A DNA stretch of 64,000 nt from Aquibacillus halophilus (GCF_009649745.1 NZ_WJNG01000002.1:206151-270150); one strand, 5' to 3'; shown: positions 1-9,352, counted from the stretch's first letter. Numbers and translations: made by a program. Notes: generated by a model from the sequence alone, not told the origin.

Positions 1-1
1 T

Positions 2-517
2 TTTTCCCGGTTTTTAAAAAAACATCAATTATCAATGAAAGAATATCGATATATTCGAAAATCTTTAGCTGAAGCCAAACCGAAAATTAAACGAATGCAA
101 AAGGCACTATTATCGGTACGGCGAATGTTAATCTTAAAAGATATGTTTGAGCTAGTAAAAATCACTAGGAGGATATATTCAGTTACGAAAAGTGAACCAA
201 AAAGGTTTTATCAGGCAAACCAGTTTTATTTTTCTCATCTAGATTCAGCAGTACATATGATTGAAAAGTATGCACTCTTATCTTCACAACTTAAGAAAAA
301 TGTCGAGGTTGAACAAGTTTTGAAAAAGACATCCAGAACCATTAAGGAGTTAAAAATTTTAATAGACAATGACTTACATCATATTCTTTCTAATGATATA
401 GAACAGCTAGATTATGAATTAGATGTTGCGAAGTTTTCGATAAAAATGAATAATGAATCTTTGAAGAAAGGAAGGATAAATGATGAAAGAAAGCAACAAA
501 ACCCTCCAAGAAAATGA
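2..517 (+). CDS. xpaC: XpaC family protein (5' end cut by window edge)
   Basis: The reading frame is open to the left edge, so the N-terminus is missing; B. subtilis XpaC is about 204 residues and about 171 are visible here. The visible part matches XpaC: a basic [10 protein letters not shown] start of the helical region, the EPKRFYQA and [10 protein letters not shown] motifs, and a C-terminal ELDVAK segment. XpaC was named for 5-bromo-4-chloroindolyl phosphate hydrolysis, but its physiological role is unclear. It overlaps the next gene, yaaN, by 38 bp, the same xpaC-yaaN order as in B. subtilis. Family assignment comes from remembered sequence similarity plus synteny; function is not established. 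Confidence 0.85.
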   Translation, partial: FSRFLKKHQLSMKEYRYIRKSLAEAKPKIKRMQKALLSVRRMLILKDMFELVKITRRIYSVTKSEPKRFYQANQFYFSHLDSAVHMIEKYALLSSQLKKNVEVEQVLKKTSRTIKELKILIDNDLHHILSNDIEQLDYELDVAKFSIKMNNESLKKGRINDERKQQNPPRK

Positions 518-1649
518 AAATAACTTTGCAGATGACTTGTTGTCAAATCCATTTGGTGAACTTTCAAATGAATCAAACTCTCAAATAAATGAAGACAAGT
601 CACTTCGTCTAATCGATGTGATCCCTGAAGAAGATAAGGTAAAGGCGTACACACTTGCAAAACAAATTGATCCTAAGAACCATAAAGCAATGATTTCATA
701 TGGAACACAGGCACAAGACAAATTATTGGCATTTTCACATTCAATGCTTGACCACGTCCAGAAAAAAGATACTGGTGAGGTTGGCGAGATTATCAGTGAT
801 TTAATGAAGAAGTTTAATGGGATGAACCCAGATGAGCTGAAGCCAGAAAAGAAAAATGTCTTGAAACGGATATTTGGAAACGTGTCAGGTTCCATGCAAG
901 AGATAATGTCTAAATACCAAAAAACAGGAGCTCAGATTGACCGTATCAGTGTTAAGTTAGATCGAACCAAATCGAACCTATTATCTGATATTGATATGCT
1001 AGAAAAACTCTACGAAAATAATAAGGAGTATTTTAAAGCATTGAATGTGTACATTGCAGCAGGGGAATTAAAACTTGAAGAATTGAATAAAAATGACATT
1101 CCGGCCTTAAAGAAAACCGCTGAAGCTACAAATGATCAAATGAAGTTTCAGGAAGTTAATGATATGATTCAATTTGCGGAGCGATTGGAAAAACGGACTT
1201 ATGATTTAAAATTAAGTCGGGAAATTACCATTCAAAGTGCACCACAAATTCGACTGATTCAAAATACAAACCAAGTACTCGTTGAAAAAATTCAATCTTC
1301 TATTTTAACGGCAATACCACTTTGGAAAAACCAAGTTGCGATTGCCCTTACAATGTTTAGACAACACAATGCTGTTGAGGCTCAAAAGCAAGTCTCAAAA
1401 ACAACCAATGACCTTTTATTAAAAAATGCTGAAATGCTAAAAACAAACACAATCGAAACAGCAAAAATTAATGAGCAAGGCATTGTAGATATTGAGACAT
1501 TAAAGAAAACACAAGAGAGCTTAGTTTCTACACTTGAGGAAACATTAAAAATTCAAGATGAAGGACGCAAAAAACGACAGGAAGCAGAACAAGAATTAAG
1601 TAAGATGGAAAGAGATTTAAAACATAAACTGCTACAGATAAAAGAATAA
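480..1649 (+). CDS. yaaN: TelA/YaaN family toxic-anion-resistance-like protein
   Basis: This 389-residue, mostly helical soluble protein belongs to the TelA (tellurite resistance) family and is the YaaN counterpart, given its position behind xpaC. Typical features are the helical core with an AEQIDR-like register, [10 protein letters not shown], the [12 protein letters not shown] segment near residue 280, and a charged coiled-coil C-terminus. The start ATG at 480 has a GAAAGGAAGG Shine-Dalgarno at 466-475 inside xpaC, so the two genes are probably translationally coupled. Resistance to toxic anions has been shown for some family members but cannot be read from this sequence. The transcript ends at the strong hairpin at 1699-1740. 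Confidence 0.85.
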   Translation: MMKESNKTLQENENNFADDLLSNPFGELSNESNSQINEDKSLRLIDVIPEEDKVKAYTLAKQIDPKNHKAMISYGTQAQDKLLAFSHSMLDHVQKKDTGEVGEIISDLMKKFNGMNPDELKPEKKNVLKRIFGNVSGSMQEIMSKYQKTGAQIDRISVKLDRTKSNLLSDIDMLEKLYENNKEYFKALNVYIAAGELKLEELNKNDIPALKKTAEATNDQMKFQEVNDMIQFAERLEKRTYDLKLSREITIQSAPQIRLIQNTNQVLVEKIQSSILTAIPLWKNQVAIALTMFRQHNAVEAQKQVSKTTNDLLLKNAEMLKTNTIETAKINEQGIVDIETLKKTQESLVSTLEETLKIQDEGRKKRQEAEQELSKMERDLKHKLLQIKE

Positions 1650-1655
1650 ATTCAT

Positions 1656-1779
1656 AGGGACGGTTCTTTTGCTTCCTTTCATGAACAATCAAAGTTAAAG
1701 TATCAGGCCCTACAAATGACCATTTGTAGGGCCTGATACTTTTTTGTAGTGGAGATTGACCCAAAAGAACCGTCCCTAT
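1656..1779. repeat. Composite intergenic repeat, copy A
   Basis: The element begins with AGGGACGGTTCTTTTGCTTC and ends with the inverted partner CAAAAGAACCGTCCCT. A terminator-like hairpin sits in the middle. It is the cleanest copy of a family that recurs near 41.2, 44.6, 45.2, 46.6, 57.8 and 62.8 kb. Confidence 0.85.
1699..1746 (+). terminator. Rho-independent terminator inside repeat A, after yaaN
   Basis: Arms AGTATCAGGCCCTACAAATG (1699-1718) and its exact reverse complement (1721-1740) enclose a 2-base loop and are followed by a T run. This ends the xpaC-yaaN transcript and appears to have been supplied by the repeat element. Confidence 0.9.
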
Positions 1780-1793
1780 ATTTCACAAAAAGT

Positions 1794-1822
1794 GGGACTT
1801 TTATTTTATTTGAATCGTCTAA
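1794..1822 (+). promoter_or_regulatory. Candidate ECF-type promoter of the sigma/anti-sigma operon
   Basis: A GGGAC element (1794-1798) lies 17 bp before CGTCTAA (1816-1822), about 30 bp upstream of the sigma gene start. A CGTC -10 element with this spacing is typical of Bacillus ECF sigma factors, which often transcribe their own operon. The -35 is not the usual TGAAAC, so this is a suggestion. Confidence 0.4.
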
Positions 1823-1851
1823 AGAGAAAGTTGGAAAGTTGGTGAGGAACA

Positions 1852-2403
1852 TTGGACCAGAGGAATATGGAAAATGTAATTTTAACTAAATCAAAAGATG
1901 AAATTATCGATTACGTTATTGATCAATATGGCGAGCAAATTAAACGAGTGATTTTCACGTATGTAAAAAGCTATACGCAAACGGATGATCTATTTCAGGA
2001 ATTTTTAATTAACGTCTATCAGCGATTGGAACAGTTTGAAGCGAATTCTTCATTGAAAACATGGTTGTATCGAATTGCGATTAACAAGTGCAAAGATTAT
2101 CTACGCTCACCGATTCATCGACTTTTCAAATATAACGAGGAAGTAAAATCGATTCATGTTGCCAAATCCGCAGAACAGCTTGCCATGGAAAATGAACAAG
2201 AAATGATAATAGTAGAAGCCATTTTATCCTTACCGACCAAGTATCGAGAAATTTTTGTACTACGATTCTATCAGTCTTTTAGTGTCAGGCAAGTCAGTGA
2301 TGCTTTACGGATTAATGAATCGACGCTCAAGACACGGATTATGCGTGGGAAAAAGAAACTGCAGCAAAAACTAGGAGGTGAATATCTTGAGCAATACGAA
2401 TAA
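1852..2403 (+). CDS. ECF-type RNA polymerase sigma factor
   Basis: This 183-residue sigma-70 family protein has only regions 2 and 4, as in extracytoplasmic-function sigma factors. Region 2 is visible as DDLFQEFLINVYQRL followed by LKTWLYRIAINKCKDYLR (about residues 44-84). Region 4 contains LPTKYREIFVLRFYQ and a helix-turn-helix SVRQVSDALRINESTLKTR (about 125-170). The TTG start at 1852 has GGTGAGG upstream; an in-frame ATG at 1867 is an alternative with a poorly spaced ribosome site. The gene overlaps the downstream membrane protein, the classic sigma/anti-sigma arrangement, and a possible self-recognised promoter lies at 1794-1822. Which ECF subgroup it belongs to is not clear. Confidence 0.9.
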   Translation: MDQRNMENVILTKSKDEIIDYVIDQYGEQIKRVIFTYVKSYTQTDDLFQEFLINVYQRLEQFEANSSLKTWLYRIAINKCKDYLRSPIHRLFKYNEEVKSIHVAKSAEQLAMENEQEMIIVEAILSLPTKYREIFVLRFYQSFSVRQVSDALRINESTLKTRIMRGKKKLQQKLGGEYLEQYE

Positions 2404-3061
2404 AAACCTCAATAAAGCGTTTAATGACTATATTGGTTCTGCAAGTCTGGTGACGAACGAAGATAGAAAAAGGTTTTTCAGGCGGATGAATAAAAACAAT
2501 AAAAAATCACATTGGATGCCAAAAGTAATCACCGCCCTAGTAGCTGCCCTTTTAATAACTGGAGCATACATTGGCTATCAATCTTCGCTAGTTGATATTG
2601 TTGAGGAGCCTGAAGATATAACAATAGAAGAAAAAACGGCAGATTACCCTGAAAAAGTAAAAGCAAAAATAGCTGATTTGCCTGAGGATGTTCAAAACCG
2701 GTTAATCGTCCCGACTGAATTTCCAGACGAGCCAAAGAGTTTTACCTTTCGAGTGGACCTTGTAGATCCAATGCAAGAGGAAAGTCGGATTTTATCTACT
2801 GAATTCGCTTATGGTGGAGCAGAAGTTGGCTGGGGGCTCTTCGTTACTACTTGGCATACGGAAGTCATCAGAGATAATGTTGATCCTACTGAAACAGTCA
2901 CCCTAGATAATGGAAAAGAAGCAATTATCTTTGGGAATGATAGTTCCAAATCCATCGAATGGAAAGGTGAAGAAGGAATGTACCATAATATTATGTTAAT
3001 GCAATTAGAGTCACAATTTACTGTAGATGATTTAGTAAAGATAGCAAATTCAATGGAATAA
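2387..3061 (+). CDS. Single-pass membrane anti-sigma factor
   Basis: This 224-residue protein overlaps the end of the sigma gene by 17 bp. The AGGAGG at 2373-2378 is correctly spaced for the TTG at 2387. The in-frame GTG at 2378 overlaps that Shine-Dalgarno and is unlikely to be the start. The N-terminal ~45 residues are cytoplasmic and basic. One membrane helix follows (VITALVAALLITGAYIGY, about residues 47-64), then an extracytoplasmic domain of about 155 residues. The layout fits an anti-sigma factor that holds the upstream sigma at the membrane until a signal triggers release. The outer domain is not a family I recognise. Confidence 0.75.
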   Translation: MSNTNKNLNKAFNDYIGSASLVTNEDRKRFFRRMNKNNKKSHWMPKVITALVAALLITGAYIGYQSSLVDIVEEPEDITIEEKTADYPEKVKAKIADLPEDVQNRLIVPTEFPDEPKSFTFRVDLVDPMQEESRILSTEFAYGGAEVGWGLFVTTWHTEVIRDNVDPTETVTLDNGKEAIIFGNDSSKSIEWKGEEGMYHNIMLMQLESQFTVDDLVKIANSME

Positions 3062-3074
3062 TTGTAAAAAATAA

Positions 3075-3140
3075 TGGTTCTCCGTCAAAGGTGGTGTGTA
3101 ATTTTCACACCACTGCAATGGAGGGAGAACCAGTTTTTTT
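3075..3140 (+). terminator. Nested-hairpin terminator after the anti-sigma gene
   Basis: TGGTTCTCC (3075-3083) pairs with GGAGAACCA (3124-3132), and an inner stem GTGGTGTG/CACACCAC (3091-3098 with 3106-3113) lies within it. A run of seven T follows at 3134-3140. Confidence 0.8.
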
Positions 3141-3171
3141 GTCGCATCAAGGCTATAATTTCAAACAGCAT

Positions 3172-3900
3172 TCAGTCAAGAAGATGGATTTCATCGTTTA
3201 CATGAATGTCACCGGTTTTTATTACAGAAGCATAAACACCAAAATTATTATTTCTTTCTTTTATAAGGGCTGTATGCAAACTCTTATCTCGTTCTGCGTT
3301 GTCAGGATTAACGGTAATAATCATACACCTCTCAGAATGACCAACTAATTGGACTTCTACTTCATTTCCTATCTTTATTCGTTTCCCTATCCATTCTTCT
3401 TCTACAAACGGTTTTTTTTCCTTTAATTCAATAAATAAGTTAGGACGAAAACGCCGAAAATCGACCTCTTCTTTCCCCCATATTTCTTCTAACTTATCTA
3501 GTGAAGCATCTGTTACAAGTAAAATGTGCTCTACTGCAATTGGCCCAATAGGTACAAGTGAGGGAGTGTATTTCTTAGTGGAAATTTTTCGTTTTGATTT
3601 GTTTTCCATTTCTTTAATTAATTCTTCATCTTTCCAATCAAACACATTACCCTCAGGCGTGATCACTTCCACTTTAGGATATTCGTCCATCGACTCTTCC
3701 CCTACAAACCTTGCTTTATATCGAACCATTTCTTGGAATTGAGTTATGGTTAAAAAATTTCCCTTTTTTGTTTCATCTAGATAAGCGTGGCTACGATCTC
3801 CATACAACCCATAGTCCATGATTTTAGATTTTTGTACGAATTCTCCGTCTAAAGATTTTACAGGATGACGAACAAGTTCCTTGATATGACCGATTAACAT
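3172..3900 (-). CDS. MOSC domain-containing protein
   Basis: This is a 242-residue MOSC protein of the molybdenum-cofactor sulfurase C-terminal superfamily, in which a conserved cysteine can carry sulfur or act in Moco-linked reductases. The N-terminal part (KELVRHPVKSLDGE) is the small beta-barrel that precedes MOSC domains. The MOSC core includes FRRFRPNLFIE and the cysteine motif HSERCMIITVNPD, about residues 192-204. I placed the start at the ATG at 3900, because GGAG lies 9 bp upstream of it but only 3 bp from the ATG at 3906. It is monocistronic and convergent with the anti-sigma gene. Substrate and partner are unknown. Confidence 0.85.
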   Translation of the reverse strand: MLIGHIKELVRHPVKSLDGEFVQKSKIMDYGLYGDRSHAYLDETKKGNFLTITQFQEMVRYKARFVGEESMDEYPKVEVITPEGNVFDWKDEELIKEMENKSKRKISTKKYTPSLVPIGPIAVEHILLVTDASLDKLEEIWGKEEVDFRRFRPNLFIELKEKKPFVEEEWIGKRIKIGNEVEVQLVGHSERCMIITVNPDNAERDKSLHTALIKERNNNFGVYASVIKTGDIHVNDEIHLLD

Positions 3901-4382
3901 TCTCATTCACTCCAATATAAACTTTACCTAACTATATGTGTATCATGCTAAATTTTCAACTTTTGGGCCGATAAACTAGTAACTGTTTCATTAAGTTGAA
4001 GTTAGTGGTCAGTATTGTACAGTTAGCCTATTAGATTTCACAATCGAAATTTATGCTATTTCACAACTAGATAACGGGGCCTGCAAACCTAATATAATCT
4101 TTGTGCAAAGGATTAAACATGAATCCTCTACAGGCATTATTTACTTGCGAAAGTATGTTGAGTGTAGGATAGAGCGATTATTAAGAAAAAAGATCCCCAT
4201 AATTCCATGGCAAAAGAGCCTATTTCATAACATCATCAGGAATGGAATTTTTAATTTTTTTTGCAACTTTGGGTTTTCTCGAAATATAGAGAGGGGAGTG
4301 GGACAAGGAGCCTGTCCCTCTGTCCCAGGCTACCAAAATAGCCAATAACTAATGTCTATCCAAAAGTTCGACCTTAGATAAG

Positions 4383-4456
4383 TTGACAAAGTTAAATTTT
4401 TTGATAAAATGAACGTGTTCACTAAAAAAACTTGTTCATCAAACGAACGTGTTAAC
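4383..4456 (+). promoter_or_regulatory. Promoter with direct-repeat operator upstream of the TetR gene
   Basis: TTGACA (4383-4388) is followed after 16 bp by TAAAAT (4405-4410). Immediately downstream, GAACGTGTTCAC (4411-4422) recurs as GAACGTGTTAAC (4445-4456), with TTGTTCAT between them. The repeats lie at and after the start site, where a repressor such as the adjacent TetR would block transcription. The rest of the 630-bp gap (3901-4537) shows no convincing gene. Confidence 0.6.
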
Positions 4457-4537
4457 AAACATAAATTTATAGTTAATTTTTAATGAGATATTTTGAACGA
4501 TTAGAAATGTAGTTGTCACTAGAAAGGGAATGAACTG

Positions 4538-5236
4538 ATGAAAAGTGGAAGAAAAGAAATTCAGCGTGCGCGGATGTGGCGTTACTTTTTAGACGCTGCA
4601 ACCGAGGTCATAGAAGAGGAGGGTCTTGACCAAGTAACGATTCGGAAAATCGCAGACCGTGCTGGTTACACTAGTTCAACTGCCTACAACTATTTTAAGG
4701 ATCTTTCCCACTTAAAATTTTTTGCAGCAATGCGTTTTACTACTGATTATATAAATGAATTGCCGCTTTATTTGGAAAAAGGCACGAATACGATTGATAG
4801 CTGGTTATACTCATGGGAATGTTTTTGTAAGCATTCATTTGATCGACCAGAAATATATGCAATTATATTTATGGATGATCTTGGCGGAGCTGTTGATGAG
4901 CTTTTAGCTGATTATTATAACGTTTATGAAGAAGATTTAATAAGACTCCCAGAGGAAATTAGGTCAATTGTTTCGGAGCTCAATTTTTCCAAACGAAGCA
5001 TGCTTTATATCAAAAAAGCAGTAGACGAAGGTTTTATTAAAGAGGAAGAAGTTGACTTACTAGCCGATACGACTTTGATGTTATGGAAGGGTATGATGAA
5101 CACAGTTTTAAATCATCGCCGTAATTATACGAAGGAACAAGCAGTGCAACAAACGCTGTACTATGTGTATGAAACAGTTCGACGCGTTATTATTCCAGGT
5201 AAAGAAAATGAGTTAACTTTCTCCATTAAAAAATAG
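4538..5236 (+). CDS. TetR/AcrR family transcriptional regulator
   Basis: This 232-residue regulator has an N-terminal TetR DNA-binding domain. The helix-turn-helix is TIRKIADRAGYTSSTAYNYF, about residues 34-53, preceded by the amphipathic helix RYFLDAATEVIEEEGLDQ. The C-terminal ligand-binding domain is helical and diverged. The ATG at 4538 has GAAAGGGA upstream. The gene is followed 34 bp later by a CocE/NonD hydrolase on the same strand, so it probably controls that enzyme and itself through the direct repeats at 4411-4456. The inducer is unknown; a hydrolase substrate or product is a reasonable guess. Confidence 0.88.
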   Translation: MKSGRKEIQRARMWRYFLDAATEVIEEEGLDQVTIRKIADRAGYTSSTAYNYFKDLSHLKFFAAMRFTTDYINELPLYLEKGTNTIDSWLYSWECFCKHSFDRPEIYAIIFMDDLGGAVDELLADYYNVYEEDLIRLPEEIRSIVSELNFSKRSMLYIKKAVDEGFIKEEEVDLLADTTLMLWKGMMNTVLNHRRNYTKEQAVQQTLYYVYETVRRVIIPGKENELTFSIKK

Positions 5237-5270
5237 TACAACATAGTGATACAGAGAGAGGTTGAGAGGT

Positions 5271-7322
5271 TTGGTTTTTAATATTAAGGATTCAGCACAA
5301 CGAAGCATTAAAACAGAATATCCAAGAGAAGTGAAAAAAATGGAGCATGTGTGGATTCCGATGTCTGATGGGGCAAAATTAGCTGCAACCATCTGGCTAC
5401 CGGTTGATGCAGGAGATAAACCAGTTCCAGCCATCTTGGAATATATTCCATACAGAAAGAATGATTTTACAGCAATTCGCGACTCTGCAAGACATCCTTA
5501 TTTTGCTGGCCATGGCTATGCAAGTATCCGGGTAGATATTCGTGGTTCCGGTGATTCGGATGGCATCTTAGTCGATGAGTACTTAAAGCAAGAGCAAGAT
5601 GATGCATTAGAAGTTTTCAATTGGATTGTTCAACAGCCATGGGCATCTGGTTCGATTGGAATGATTGGAAAATCTTGGGGTGGTTTCAACGGCCTTCAAG
5701 TTGCTGCTCGCCAACACCCAGCATTAAAAACAATCATAACGATTGATTCAACCGATGATCGTTATGCAGATGATGTTCATTATCGAGGTGGTACAGTAAT
5801 GGCATCGGATATGCTTTGGTGGTCATCAACAATGTTTGTCTACAATGCAAGACCTCAGGATCCAGAGATAGTAGGGGAGTCTTGGAAAGAAAATTGGCTT
5901 GATCGTCTAGAAAACACCCCGCCATTAGTAGAAGAATGGATGCGACATCAACGTCGGGATGATTATTGGAAGCATGGATCGATTTGTGAAGATTATTCAG
6001 ATATTAAAATTCCAGTATTTGCTGTCAGTGGCTGGCAGGATGGTTACACCAATGCTGTTTTTCGCTTACTAGAACATCTACCAAAGGAAAGTAAGGGTTT
6101 GATTGGTCCGTGGGCACACGATTATCCAGAAGTGGCAACACCCGAACCGGCAATTGGCTTTCTACAAGAATGTGTCCGTTGGTGGGACCATTGGTTAAAA
6201 GGAATCGATACAGGAATAATGGAAGAACCAAAATTAACTTCGTGGATTCAAGACAGTGAACTGCCGAAAGTTACGTATGACGAACGCCCAGGTAAGTGGG
6301 TCGGGGATGCATCATGGCCCTCTGAAAATGTACAAGAAAAAGCTTTATGGCTAGCAAACAATAAATTAACAGAAACAAGAGTAAACGAAGGAACTACTTC
6401 TATTCCTAGTGTGCAGGAGCATGGTTTTTACACTGGTGTATTTTGTCCATTTGGCCAACCGGGTGATTTACCGGGCGATCAACGATTAGAAAATGGCAAG
6501 GCAGTTGTATTTACTTCTGAGACATTTGAGGAGTCAACGGTTTTATTGGGACAACCTGTACTCTATGCTGAGGTATCTTCAGATCAAGAAAATGCATTAA
6601 TAGCCGTTCGACTATGTGATAAAGCACCAACCGGTGAATCAACGTTAATTAGTTGGGGTATGTTGAATTTGACCCATCGTAATTCTCATGAACATCCGGA
6701 AACACTAGTACCGGGTGAAAAATACAAAGTAGCTGTTGAGCTTGACGTATTAGGTCAACAAATTGAAGAAGGACATCAGCTAGAAGTAGCCATTGCACCA
6801 ACTACATGGCCACAAGCATGGCCTTCAGCAAAGCCGGTGACACTTACTTTACATGCAGGGCAAGACACAAAGCTTGTTTTACCAGTTAGAACGCCACAAC
6901 AAGAAGATGAAGATTGTGGGAAGTTTGGTCCACCAGAGACAGCACCAGTCATGGAGATAGAGGTTCTTCGAGAAGAAAAACGTACACGTGAAATTAGACA
7001 TGATCTAATTAACGGCGTATGGAAACTAGAAGATTTTTCTGATGAAGGAGAAAGAAAACTACTTCATAACGGGGTAGAGCATGGAAGTATTAATTATAAT
7101 ACGTTCAAGATAAAAGAAAATGAACCGTTATCAGCCCATGTTCAATGTGAATGGGAATTAAAAGTTGGACGTGGTGATTGGCAAACGAAGTTAGTAAGTG
7201 TCAGTGAGATGACTAGTGATGAGTCGTTGTTTTATTTAATAAACACACTAACTGCTTATGAAGGTGAACAGGAAATATTCCATAAAACGTGGAAAACGGA
7301 AATTCCAAGAGACTTTATATAA
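5271..7322 (+). CDS. CocE/NonD family alpha/beta hydrolase (X-Pro dipeptidyl-peptidase-like)
   Basis: This protein of about 683 residues has the CocE/NonD architecture. An N-terminal alpha/beta-hydrolase domain carries the oxyanion region GYASIRVDIRGSGDSDG and the nucleophile elbow GKSWGG (Ser about 135). A central helical cap follows, and a C-terminal jelly-roll X-Pro-peptidase-like domain begins near residue 360. Family members hydrolyse esters or amides of bulky substrates. The start is uncertain: TTG 5271 is 9 bp from AGAGAGG (5255-5261), TTG 5262 abuts it, and ATG 5341 would trim 23 residues. No signal peptide is seen, so it is cytoplasmic. It is probably co-transcribed with the TetR gene, and its neighbours suggest a possible role on quaternary-amine esters. 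Confidence 0.85.
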   Translation: MVFNIKDSAQRSIKTEYPREVKKMEHVWIPMSDGAKLAATIWLPVDAGDKPVPAILEYIPYRKNDFTAIRDSARHPYFAGHGYASIRVDIRGSGDSDGILVDEYLKQEQDDALEVFNWIVQQPWASGSIGMIGKSWGGFNGLQVAARQHPALKTIITIDSTDDRYADDVHYRGGTVMASDMLWWSSTMFVYNARPQDPEIVGESWKENWLDRLENTPPLVEEWMRHQRRDDYWKHGSICEDYSDIKIPVFAVSGWQDGYTNAVFRLLEHLPKESKGLIGPWAHDYPEVATPEPAIGFLQECVRWWDHWLKGIDTGIMEEPKLTSWIQDSELPKVTYDERPGKWVGDASWPSENVQEKALWLANNKLTETRVNEGTTSIPSVQEHGFYTGVFCPFGQPGDLPGDQRLENGKAVVFTSETFEESTVLLGQPVLYAEVSSDQENALIAVRLCDKAPTGESTLISWGMLNLTHRNSHEHPETLVPGEKYKVAVELDVLGQQIEEGHQLEVAIAPTTWPQAWPSAKPVTLTLHAGQDTKLVLPVRTPQQEDEDCGKFGPPETAPVMEIEVLREEKRTREIRHDLINGVWKLEDFSDEGERKLLHNGVEHGSINYNTFKIKENEPLSAHVQCEWELKVGRGDWQTKLVSVSEMTSDESLFYLINTLTAYEGEQEIFHKTWKTEIPRDFI

Positions 7323-7331
7323 GAACTAAAA

Positions 7332-7374
7332 AAGCAAGTCGCATTAGTGACTTTCGCGACTTGCTTACTTTTAT
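7332..7374. terminator. Bidirectional terminator between the hydrolase and GbsR-type genes
   Basis: AAGCAAGTCGC (7332-7342) and GCGACTTGCTT (7356-7366) form an 11-bp stem with an A-rich left flank and a T-rich right flank. It can serve both convergent genes. Confidence 0.85.
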
Positions 7375-7910
7375 TTTTCTACTCTCTTAGGAACATGGTT
7401 AAATATTTCATTTGATTCAAAGAATTCAACTAGGCGGTCAATCCAATCAAAGTACTCCAAGGACTTGTCAGATTGTTTCATAAATATAGCTGCTTTTTCT
7501 TTTTCCTCGTCACTACTATTATTATCTTCAAGAATCGAGGTTAACTCAGCTACATTCTTTTTTTCAATTTTTTTGTTTCGCTCAACAACATTTTTCCAAT
7601 TAGAAGTAAACAAGGAAATAAAGTTTTGATAATAGTCTCTGTCAATATGGTAAAAATCTTTACGTGAACCTTTTACAAACACTTTTTCTGCAAGATTTAT
7701 TTGGGCCATTTCACGCAAGACTTGACTCATTCTCGTTTTACTCATTCCTGTCTTTTCGGAAAGGGTATCGAGGTCTAGCGGTTTTCCTTCAAAATAAATG
7801 ATTGCATAAACACGACCAATTGTACCGGGAAAGCCATAGGATTTCATATTTTCAGCAATCTGTTCAATAATACGATTATTTACCTGTTCTAATTTATTTT
7901 CACTGTTCAT
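7371..7910 (-). CDS. GbsR/OpcR-type MarR-like repressor of osmoprotectant genes
   Basis: This 179-residue protein is like GbsR and OpcR, the B. subtilis repressors of choline and glycine-betaine uptake and synthesis genes. Near the N-terminus it has YGFPGTIGRVYAIIYFEGKPLDLDTLSEKTGMSKTRMS (quoted in part), the family winged-helix start (about residues 24-62). A helical C-terminal part follows. It is transcribed divergently from opuCABCD across a 320-bp gap, the arrangement of local regulators of these transporters. Regulation by GbsR-like proteins has been tied to choline binding in B. subtilis; here that is an inference. Confidence 0.88.
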   Translation of the reverse strand: MNSENKLEQVNNRIIEQIAENMKSYGFPGTIGRVYAIIYFEGKPLDLDTLSEKTGMSKTRMSQVLREMAQINLAEKVFVKGSRKDFYHIDRDYYQNFISLFTSNWKNVVERNKKIEKKNVAELTSILEDNNSSDEEKEKAAIFMKQSDKSLEYFDWIDRLVEFFESNEIFNHVPKRVEK

Positions 7911-8230
7911 AGCATCAACTCTTTTTTTAAAATTATAACGATCTTAATTAAACCACCTAACCATTATTAACACTACACATCAGGCTAATTCTAATAAGTA
8001 AGACAACCATATCACAAGTGGAATAATTTAGGAAGCTTGAATATTGTGAGCATTTCCGCGGAATATGTCGAAATTCTACGTATGTAAACATTATAAACTT
8101 CGTAAACTTATTATTTCATAAAGTTTGTGCAATTAATAGTTTATATAGAGTTTTATTATTTGAATAGAGCAGGATACAATAGTAGATGTGAACAAGACCG
8201 CAGCCATTAAGAAGTTTAGGAGGAAGGCTT
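7911..8230. promoter_or_regulatory. Divergent regulatory region between the gbsR-type gene and opuCA
   Basis: This 320-bp AT-rich gap must hold both divergent promoters. An imperfect inverted repeat AAACTTAT...ATAAAGTTT (8104-8126) and a repeated TAAACTT just upstream are candidate repressor sites. No clear consensus -10/-35 pair was found. A strong Shine-Dalgarno AGGAGGAAGG ends at 8227. Confidence 0.4.
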
Positions 8231-9352
8231 TTGATTGAATTAAAAAAGATAAACAAAGTTTATGATGATGGTTTTCAAGCGTTAAAAAATATTGATCTTA
8301 CATTTGAAGAAGGACAAATTAACGTACTAATTGGGCCAAGTGGTTGTGGAAAAACTACAACAATGAAATTATTAAATCGGTTAACAGATTATACCGATGG
8401 CCAATTATTAATAGATGGAAAAGACATTAAAGAAATAAATCCAATTGAGCTTCGCCGTCGAATGGGATATGTCATCCAAAGCATCGGGTTATTCCCGCAT
8501 ATGACTATTTATGATAATGTCGCTACGGTTCCGAAACTTTTGAAATGGGAGAAATTAAAAATTAAGGAACGCGTTAAAGAGTTATTAACGATGGTGAACT
8601 TATCACCAGAAACATACATGACCCGTTACCCTTCAGAACTAAGTGGGGGACAGCAACAACGAATTGGAGTTATTCGTGCTCTTGCTGCAGAACCATCTAC
8701 CATTCTTATGGACGAACCATTCAGTGCCCTAGATCCTATTAGTAGAGAGCAACTACAGGATGAACTCGTTCGCCTTCAAAAAGAAATCAAAAAAACAATC
8801 GTGTTCGTTACACATGACATGGATGAAGCAATCAAAATTGCCGATCAAATTATTTTAATGAAAGATGGCCACATCGTTCAAAAGGGATCTCCAAACGAAA
8901 TTCTTGCAAATCCTGTCAATGATTTTGTAAGAGAATTTATCGGAGAGGAAAGATTAGGTACTACCGTTTCGCTTCCACCAATAGGTGAATTAATGCGAAA
9001 AAACTATCTATCTATTTCTACTAATCTATCGAAGCAAGAGACAATCGATTTTATGGTTGCTAATCAAGTATCTGAGCTACCTTTGGTTGATGAACAAGGT
9101 GGGTACAAAGGTGTGATTAGTCTTTACAAAGCATTAAAGAGTAAACAAACTAATTTAGTTGAACTGGCTGATCAATCTGTAGTAACAGTCGAAGAAACGA
9201 CAGATGTTAACAGTATAATGGAACAATTTCTTCAGACGAATCCAATTATTCCTGTTGTTTCTGAACAAAACAAGCTTGTAGGAGTTTTAGAGACTTCTAA
9301 ACTATTAGATGCGTTCCACCAAATTTTTAAGAATAAGAGTGGTGTGGCGTAA
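8231..9352 (+). CDS. opuCA: Osmoprotectant ABC transporter, ATP-binding protein with CBS pair
   Basis: This is the 373-residue ATPase of a quaternary-amine (betaine/carnitine/choline) importer. It has Walker A GPSGCGKTT, the signature LSGGQQQR, Walker B ILMDEPFSALD and the switch histidine in FVTHDMDEA. Two C-terminal CBS domains (about residues 250-370) are typical of OpuA/OpuB/OpuC ATPases, where they sense osmotic or ionic state. The start is TTG 8231 behind AGGAGGAAGG. It is the first gene of a complete four-gene transporter operon, and its stop codon abuts the ATG of opuCB. OpuB and OpuC cannot be told apart from the ATPase alone. Confidence 0.92.
   Translation: MIELKKINKVYDDGFQALKNIDLTFEEGQINVLIGPSGCGKTTTMKLLNRLTDYTDGQLLIDGKDIKEINPIELRRRMGYVIQSIGLFPHMTIYDNVATVPKLLKWEKLKIKERVKELLTMVNLSPETYMTRYPSELSGGQQQRIGVIRALAAEPSTILMDEPFSALDPISREQLQDELVRLQKEIKKTIVFVTHDMDEAIKIADQIILMKDGHIVQKGSPNEILANPVNDFVREFIGEERLGTTVSLPPIGELMRKNYLSISTNLSKQETIDFMVANQVSELPLVDEQGGYKGVISLYKALKSKQTNLVELADQSVVTVEETTDVNSIMEQFLQTNPIIPVVSEQNKLVGVLETSKLLDAFHQIFKNKSGVA

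Noticed and set aside
1656-1779. CRISPR-like or phage attachment site interpretation of the dispersed repeats
   Set aside because: Copies are scattered singly between genes, are inverted-ended and are not spaced by unique short spacers; no cas or integrase gene is nearby.
3091-3348. Open frame of 85 codons on the plus strand
   Set aside because: It starts inside the terminator hairpin and overlaps the MOSC gene on the other strand; no ribosome site and no protein-like sequence.
4103-4348. Open frame of 81 codons upstream of the TetR gene
   Set aside because: No Shine-Dalgarno, atypical composition, and it ends just before the TetR promoter.
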